From Lactifluus volemus (taxonomy: Eukaryota > Basidiomycota > Agaricomycetes > Russulales > Russulaceae): a stretch of 64,000 nt of DNA. Under the pieces are notes generated by a model, which was not told the origin of the DNA, ran no database searches, and saw nothing but the letters and a program-made list of their open reading frames with translations. The stretch lies in NCBI GenBank assembly GCA_022376515.1, contig WTXI01000155.1, positions 22,679 through 86,678 on the forward strand. The letters are read 5' to 3'. The position numbers and the translations under genes are program-made. Below, piece after piece: positions 57,343 through 64,000 of this stretch; position 1 is the first letter of the stretch, and each line of letters opens with the position of its first letter.

Positions 57343-58905
57343 ATGCCCGGTTGCTGCTCTACCATAATTTATCCTCCCCTCATTAGAAGGCTCGGCCGAC
57401 ATCACGGTCAGTTCCAAATCTTTGTGTCCCTAATATGTTCACAAACTTGCGAATCAATAGAGCCCATCAGCAATAGACATCACTCGCCTATCCATATCCT
57501 CAACAATGACGTGCTTCTCAATATATTTTATCTGTATCGGCTGGACGATCCAGATGAAATTGAAGATAGGGATGGCATGTTGAACTTTAACTGGAGCCGT
57601 CAACATTGTCAGTGGTGGTACAAACTGGCACATGTTTGTCGACAATGGCGACATATTATTCTTGAATCACCGTCCCGGCTCGACCTTCATCTGTTCTGCA
57701 CCGTTGGTGTGCCTGTAGCGGACATGCTCGCATATTCACCACCTCTACCACTCATACTCTTTTACGACACTTTTCACAAGTCAACAGCAAAGGATGAATC
57801 GGGTATATTTCTCGCACTTTCGCACCGTGATCGCGTGCATCACGTTGGCTTTTGGATGTCAAATCCGGGGAAGTTCGTTGCGGTTATGGATGATCAATTC
57901 CCAGTTCTAGAACACATGTATATCTATTCAAGTCCTCGGACTCGGGCCGAAATGGACTTTCCTGTAACGTTTCAAGCCCCAAATCTACGCCATCTCATAT
58001 TGAACAACCCTTTCCTTCCAATTGGATCGCCCTTACTCACAACGAGTGCTACTGCGGGACTCGTCACTCTCTCGCTTCTCAATATCCCGGCATCTGCCTA
58101 TCTCCCTCCGGGTTATATACTTACTCAGCTTTCGCTTATGGCCAACCTGGAGAGGCTGTCCATTAGATTTAATTCCCCTATCCCCAACGATGATGTTGAG
58201 AGGCAGTCGCGCCAGACCCCAGACATGATCACACTCCCTAACCTACGTTGTTTGTGTTCTCAGGTACGGCCACATATCTGGATGGCCTTGTTGCTTGGAT
58301 CAGCGTCCCTTCCCTCAGCACCCTTCGTGTCAATATTTTTAATCAGCTCTCCTTCACGATTCCACGCCTCTGTCAGTTCATGCAATCATCCGAGGGCCTC
58401 ACATTTAGGGCTGTCAAGGTAACTTTCGGTCCATCTGCCGTTTCCTTATGTGCGGTCCCTTGGAAGCGGGTCAATCCCTTGGTGTTGCAGATCAAGTGCG
58501 GATATCTCGACAGGCAGGTTGCGTCTGCAGTTCAATTCTTTGGTACACTTTCACCCGTACTTTCTGTTGTCGAGCAAGTTGCATTCAGCTACGACAAGCA
58601 CTACTATCAAGATTCCGAATGGTTCAACAATGACGACAGAAGTCAGTGGCGTGAACTTCTTAGGCCGTTCACCAACGTGAAGGCCATTCATATGAAAGAT
58701 GGTCTCATCACCAAAATCTTACGTTCCTTGCCATCTGACGATGGAGAGCCACTCCTTCCGAACGTTGAAGAGGTTGGATATTCTGGAGGAAGCGATGCTC
58801 GGACGCAATTGCCACATTTATCAACGAACGACAAGTATCGGACCATCCGTGAGCCTGTGGCGGGTGGATTGCTCGATGTTCGATATACCTTGGAGTTTAT
58901 ACTAG
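57343..58905 (+). pseudogene. F-box gene of the right array, copy R3 (frame broken)
   Basis: Open for about 300 codons: SPIHILNNDVLLNIFYLYRL, WWYKLAHVCRQWRHIILESP, RLDLHLFCTVGVPVADM, LALSHRDRVHHVGFWM, LRHLILNNPFLPIGSPLL. A 1-base deletion near 58240 shifts into the segment GTATYLDGLVAWISVPSLST. The frame is then open through QVASAVQFFGTLSPVLSVVE and VEEVGYSGGSDAR to another 1-base deletion near 58800 (GATGCTCGGACGC against GACGCTCAGGACGC). The original end (SLWRVDCSMFDIP) lies in the other frame to 58905. It is the most diverged of R2-R4 and has only two lesions, so it could have been functional recently. Confidence 0.8.
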
Positions 58906-60833
58906 CATGTGGATGCTGCAGCAATGGAGCTAATTGGTGGATCGAAGTACTGGTACGTCTCGGCACAACTACCCATATCTTACTCGCGTTCACCCACCCA
59001 CCTACTCTCCTGTTCATGATGACCACCAGATTTTAGTCATTGATAAGATCGCAGCAACGCAGCCCAGCTAGCTTGTTTTAGTGTATGCACTGTTCAAAAG
59101 AGAATGTTTAAAGTGTAGCAACGAGGGTATGACAGAGCGCGTATGTACAATCTGATATCCATATCAATGTCCGGGCTCCCAGGGCAGCTCAGCCAGCCGA
59201 CTTGAAGCCATTGCGCGGCGTCGCGCTGCAATTGCCACATCCAACACATTCGTGAAGAAACGCAGTTGCGCCGCTCGGCAGCAAGGTGGGGTGGGTGGTG
59301 GCAAAGACAGTGATAAAGCTCGGGTGTCGTGATGGGGACCGCGCGCAGCGTCAGAAATTGGAAAGGCGGCAGTCGTGCGCGCGGCTCACCGCTTTCTTGG
59401 ACTCACCAACTATACTGTACGTTTGGACAGGTACACACGCATAAGCTATATCATGATACGAGCTACCCAAATCCCCTCTCAACAGACAGGCCACGTTATT
59501 ATCCATCGACATTCAAGCAAAGTCACTTTCACATACGATATTTTGGGCAAGCTAAAGCCCAGGAGAAGCTGGGGATGCAAACTGGCGAGGAATCGAGATA
59601 GCACAATCAGTAAGATGTCACCCGACTGAAGAACATCCTGAGTCTTGTAGGTTCCATTTTTTGTGAATACATGTCCATCTGATTATATACATGTATGCTT
59701 GGTGCTGGTCCGGGCTGTCTCACAGTTCGGAAGAGGTGCATCCTCTAACACCGGACCGTAGGTAGACATGGGTTCGGTAAACATACCCCACATTTGCGAA
59801 GAAGCGCACCGTCGATGCAGCATACGCCTGAGACGATATCGACGATATAGGGCCAGGCACGCATACATAGTATGGTATCCTTATCTCATGGAACAATGGG
59901 AACAAACACGTTATGGTTACATCTACACGCATATAGAAGGTGAGCCAACATCCTTGAACAGTGTGGATCTACATCTACTTCATCCATGTTCGAATCCAAT
60001 TACAGGTCCTGGCATGCCATCTTTACTACCCCACGGTGGACTCTCCTCACGGGCGCACTTGGATGACCCACCGCAGCCTCCCGCTCGGGCTGCCATTGGA
60101 ATCGTCTGTGGTTATAATTTTTGTATTTATTCTTGGTTCGGAAGGGCGTTGCGGGGATTAAGGAAGGTGGAGGGAGGGGGACTCATTGTGAACGATGAGC
60201 CCCGGGTATATGTCACTTTGTGAGAAGAGAATTCGTCATGACGTATTCAAGGTATACCTATTCATATACCCTACCCATCTGACTGATGTGGAGGTACGGA
60301 TACATAAAAATATATCATGATTTGTGGTACGTACGGGGATCACTGCTAGCCATCATCCGTCGTCCAATCTCAACCTCCCACTCTAACTGCTGGCCTTGGC
60401 ACTAGACCGGATATTTGCGCAGCTTGCTCTGGGGAAAGGCGAATCGAGATGGAACTCGATCTACCATAGCTCTTCTCCACTTGCGCTCGTGGGTGCGGGC
60501 GCCACATGGGAGTACGGAACGATGACGTCCTGTAGAATGAAACAAGATCGTATTGATCCGTGCGACCTCTCTCGGGCGAAATCCTGGGATGTTGCCCACT
60601 TGACGGTGTGCAAGAATCAGTCAGTCGGTCATTACCACGTCTGTAACGATAGTTTCGCTGGTTATCATTGGGAGAAGAGACGGCGCACGCCCGCACGCCA
60701 AAAACGTCCATCTAACAGGGCTGTACGGCGGTATGTGCCAGTGTTCGGCGTGACGTGGCGTTGGTGGACCGACAGCACTTGAAATTTCTGAAGGCGGTGG
60801 GGTGTTGGCCTGTATCGGCACGATCATATTTTA
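58906..60833. other. Spacer between array units 2 and 3
   Basis: No supportable gene. 59640-60833 duplicates 52625-53760. The open stretch 59768-60223 (151 codons, plus) is matched in unit 1 only in broken form, so it is not taken as a gene. Confidence 0.5.
59640..60833. repeat. Segmental duplication spacer, unit 3
   Basis: Second copy of 52625-53760. It ends at the insertion point where unit 1 continues directly into TAAATGTAGGTGTGCG. Confidence 0.8.
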
Positions 60834-61818
60834 CCTTGCTTGCAAGGTATTCTGTAGAAGTCGAAAGTCGCCTTCTTACTAATCCGGTTAGTAATCCACT
60901 TCACGTGGTCTTTTTCCCTATATTGGCCATCCGTCCTCCTTTATTTGGTCTTCCGTCCCTTTTTGCGCTTATTCACCTACTCAATTTGTCCGTCCCGCGA
61001 CATAGAAAACATTTGTTCTTGCTCGTAACGAGTATGTTATTCACACGCTCCTTACCGTGCCTCGGGGTCATGTCCACTTGCCGCGCGGTCCACTGGTCTT
61101 CTGTCCCTTTTTCCGCTCGTGCTGATCTGACAGCGTGCTCTCCGTGATCACTTTTGCCACCGCAGCTGTCGGCGTCGAGTCATACGTTTCCCCCCTTCAC
61201 TACCCGGCCAATACTCCCCCGAGTGAGCCCACGACGTCCCTTGGGCGCTGGCTCGCTCCGCTCACCGAGGACCTTCGCACGCTTAAACTTGAAGGTCTCT
61301 CCAAGCCCGAGGCATTGACGAAGATTGTCGAGGAGAGCGTGCGCGTGCAAGTTGCAAACGTCGTTAATTCCGCCTCCGTGCAAGCGGTGTGGGCAGCCGG
61401 GAAGAAGAACCAAGTGACTTGAGGAGTTCGCTAAGACGTGATTACAAGTTAATCAGAGAGCTGTCAGTGAAACATGCGCGCGGACAGCGCCAACGACGCA
61501 CGTAAAGACACCCGGATCCGACTCTGTCAGCTGCCAACCACTCGAGTCGTCGTCTCCGGACATCTTGTATGGATTCAACGTGTTGGTCGTAAGGGCCGTG
61601 TGGTCCAAGTTGATTGGGCTAGCCAAAGATATGTCGATGATTGGTCAAATCAAGTTGGAGTGTTTAGGATGCGCACCTTGAACATCTGGATGAAGGGATG
61701 GGGTGTAGTACATTGACCAAGGGAGGGTGGGACGAACACCGGGGTAACGCACATGACCACATCTTGCAGGGAAAATAAATTCAAGCAAGGTTGAGGCCGA
61801 CACCGTCGGCGCTTCTAG
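60834..61818. mobile_element. 985-bp insertion in array unit 3
   Basis: Unit 1 reads ATATTTTATAAATGTAGG; unit 3 has the same flanks split by 985 bp (60834-61818). TTA is present on both sides of the insert, a possible 3-bp target duplication. The insert begins with the palindrome CCTTGCTTGCAAGG and ends in CTAG. It has no long terminal inverted repeats and no transposase. It carries a beta-carbonic anhydrase fragment. It could be a non-autonomous element that captured host sequence, or filler DNA inserted at break repair. Confidence 0.55.
61135..61422 (+). pseudogene. Beta-carbonic anhydrase C-terminal fragment
   Basis: Open 95-codon segment. SLGRWLAPLTEDLRTLKLEG, KIVEESVRVQVANVVNS and VQAVWAAGKKNQV match the C-terminal half of fungal beta-class carbonic anhydrases (CO2 hydration). 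The zinc-binding part is not visible upstream and the usual final VHGWVYEL-type strand is missing, so it cannot be a working enzyme. It lies wholly within the 985-bp insertion. Confidence 0.7.
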
Positions 61819-62077
61819 TTATAAATGTAGGTATGCGTAAGAGTGAAAAAGTGGTTTATAATGAGGTGACAATGGCGACGAGGACGATGACGAGGAAGGT
61901 AGACGCCAGCGTCCAACCCTGGATATAGGTCAGAGCCACCTTGGCCAAGGACGCCACACGCTGCTGCCACTGTATCCCCTTCTATCACATCCACTTCATT
62001 ATCCACGTCCCTAAAAATTCTTGTTTCAAGTTGCTGCTCTACTATAATGTATCATCTCCTCGAGGGAAGGCTTCACA

Positions 62078-63598
62078 GTGAGCCGATCCGTGAGTTCCAA
62101 ATGTTTGTGTTCCCTGATCCGCTCACAAACTTCAAGTTGCGAATTAACAGGGCCTAACAATAATAGACGATACTCACCTATCCATATCCTCAACGACGAC
62201 GTGCTTCTCAATATATTTCATCTTTATCGGCTGGCAGATCCGGACGAATATGACGACGAACCTGGGACGACCATTGCTGGGGACCGCCAACGGTGGTGGT
62301 ACAGACTGGCGCATGTTTGTCGACAATGGCGAAATGTTATTCTTGAATCACCATCTCGGCTCAACCTTCATCTCTACTGCACCAATGGTGTGCCTGTAGC
62401 GGACATGCTCGCACATTCACCACCCCTACCACTCATCATCCACTGCGCTGGTTGGAAGGTAGCAGCAAAAGATGAATCAGATATACTTCTCGCATTTTTA
62501 CACACCGTGATCGCGTGCATCACATTTACCTTTCGATGGCTCAAAATATGGGGAAGTTCGTCACAGCTATGAATGATCAATTCCCAATTCTCGAACGCGT
62601 GTATATCCATTCTCTGACCAAAGTGGACCTTCCTTTCACGTTTCAAGCCCCCAATCTACGCCATCTCCATCTGTCGACGGCTTCCGTCCCAATTCAATCA
62701 TCCTTACTCACCACAACTGCCGCGGGACTTGTCAGTCTCTCGCTTCTCAATATCGAGGCGGCACCCGTCTATTTCCCTCCGAGTGAAATACTTACTCGGC
62801 TCTCGCTTATGGCCCAGTTGGAGAGGCTGTCCATTACATTTCATTCCTCTATCCCCTACCGTAATGTTGAAAGGCAGTCGCGCCGAACCCCAGATATGAC
62901 CACACTCCCTAGCCTACGCCGGTTTTTGTTCCGAGGCACCGCCACATATTTGGAGGGCCTTGTTGCTTGCATCAGCGCGCCTTCCCTCAGCATCCTTCGT
63001 GTCGATCTTTTTCATCTGCTCCCCCTTACAGCTCCACGCCTCTGTCAGTTCATGCAATCATCCGAGAACCTCACATTTAGGGCTGTCCAGGTGACTTTCT
63101 GTTCATCTGCCGTTTCCTTACATGCGGTCCCTTGGAAGTCGGACACTCCTTTGATGTTGCAGATCAAGTGCGGACTTCTCGATCGACTGGCAGGTTGCAT
63201 CCGCGGTTCAATTCTTCGGTACACTTTCACCTGTACTTTCTTTAATCGAGAAAGTTGCATTCAGCTACGACGAGCACCATCAGTTCCAATGGCTTAACAA
63301 TGTCAACCAAAGGCAGTGGCGTGAACTTCTTAGGCTGTTCACCAATGTGAAGACGATTCATTTGAAAGATGGTCTCATCAGCAAAATTCTCCGTTCGTTA
63401 GCATCTGACGATGGAGATCCACTCCTTCCGAATGTTGAAGAGGTTGGATATTCTGGAGGAAGCGACGCTCAGGACGCATTGACCACATTTTTCAACGAAC
63501 GACAAGTATCGGACCATCCAGTGAGCCTGCGCCTGGTGGATTGTTCGATGTTCGATATACCTCAGTATCTGAAGCGTGTGGGCGGTGCTAGACGCTAA
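62078..63598 (+). pseudogene. F-box gene of the right array, copy R4 (frame broken)
   Basis: Nearly identical to R2 in the first 600 bp. The F-box region is open (SPIHILNDDVLLNIFHLYRL, WWYRLAHVCRQWRNVILESP). A 2-base gain near 62493 (GCATTTTTACACACCGTG against GCACTTTCACACCGTG in R2) breaks the frame. The frame from 62515 is then open for 260 codons (LRHLHLSTASVPIQSSLL, RRFLFRGTATYLEGLVA) until a 4-base gain near 63180 (CTCGATCGACTGG against CTCGACTGG). The C-terminal part (VEEVGYSGGSDAQDAL, SLRLVDCSMFDIPQYL) is open to 63598. Confidence 0.8.
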
Positions 63599-64000
63599 TT
63601 GGTGGATCGAAGTACGTCTCGACACAACTACCCATATCCTAATCGCGTGACACCGCCTACTCTCCTGTTCATGATGACCATCAGATTTTAATCATATGAT
63701 AGGGTTGCAACAAAGCGGCCCAAACATAGTAAGCAACTTAGGCGTACTATGCATTCTTGATGACTATCACGTACCCTCTCTAAGTATGATTTGTCTCCAT
63801 ACATGTTGGTCATCGTTATTCGCGTTTCGAGCACGGTGTCATTTCCTTGCGATGTATTTACGTACACTCTGCAACTGCGTATGCCTACCACTTATCAAGC
63901 TACCAGTAAATCAAAGTCTTGCCAGCTCGTGACGTATTGACTAAGATATCTGGAGTCTTCTGCTCTTCATGCTGTTGCGCAACGCAGCCACCGCTCTTTT
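63599..64000. repeat. Downstream spacer of array unit 3
   Basis: Matches 55770-56180 downstream of R2 (for example CATTCTTGATGACTATCACG in both), with a short deletion near 63724. It shows that the duplicated unit extends past the window end. Confidence 0.75.

Noticed and set aside
59768..60223. 151-codon plus-strand open stretch
   Set aside because: The duplicated unit at 52722-53018 carries the same sequence with a broken frame, and neither has a recognisable domain; not treated as a gene.
60834..61818. Helitron
   Set aside because: The CTAG end and the A/T insertion context are suggestive, but the start is not TC, no hairpin precedes the CTAG end that I can see, and TTA occurs on both sides as in a target duplication.
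1..64000. CRISPR arrays, rRNA genes, prokaryotic operons, viral gene sets
   Set aside because: None seen; the gene structure with introns and the protein content are those of a basidiomycete nucleus.

Overview
The window is nuclear DNA of a filamentous fungus, most likely a basidiomycete of the class Agaricomycetes. Genes are cut by many short introns (about 50 nt, GT..AG with a branch-like CTAAC/CTGAC). The recognisable proteins (Atg1, Gwt1, Sfm1, DUF6534-type membrane proteins, DUF3712 proteins, large families of F-box/leucine-rich proteins) are typical of mushroom-forming fungi. There is no prokaryotic or viral gene set. Gene models below were built by hand-splicing exons; where the exon lengths sum to an unbroken frame I say so.

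Left part (1-14.7 kb): gene-poor. The only well supported gene is a DUF6534-like membrane protein (6.08-7.76 kb). A possible minus-strand multi-exon gene lies at 10.4-11.3 kb, and two long inverted repeats that would fold into hairpins lie at 11.3 and 12.2 kb. Much of the first 6 kb gives only weak open segments.

Middle-left (14.7-30.2 kb): three tandem, same-strand paralogs of a multi-pass membrane protein (14.70-16.32, 19.49-21.31, 26.19-27.89 kb). Each has 15 exons with identical intron positions and conserved microexons of 11, 14, 19 and 10 nt. A fourth copy survives only as a decayed exon at 30.0-30.2 kb. Two copies share a 39-bp element about 155 bp upstream of the start. Between the second and third copies sits the GPI-anchor gene gwt1 (21.84-23.98 kb).

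Middle-right (30.5-43.5 kb): a repeated block of SFM1 (a SPOUT protein-arginine methyltransferase, plus strand) and F-box genes (minus strand). One SFM1 copy is intact (30.53-31.69 kb) and two are decayed (34.4-34.9 and 37.25-38.67 kb). Two F-box genes are open (32.70-34.18 and 35.58-37.03 kb) and two are remnants. A pair of related low-complexity hydrophobic reading frames follows (39.8-40.4 and 42.7-43.2 kb).

Right part (43.9-64 kb): the autophagy kinase gene atg1 (10 exons, minus strand) is divergent from a DUF3712-type membrane protein gene whose frame is interrupted. From 49.5 kb to the end runs a tandem array of F-box genes. All four large members carry frame-breaking changes, different in each copy. 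One repeat unit carries a 985-bp insertion containing a fragment of a beta-carbonic anhydrase.

The single-copy genes (atg1, gwt1, SFM1) look functional and serve housekeeping roles in autophagy, GPI-anchor synthesis and ribosomal-protein methylation. The rest of the window is dominated by lineage-specific families undergoing duplication and decay.
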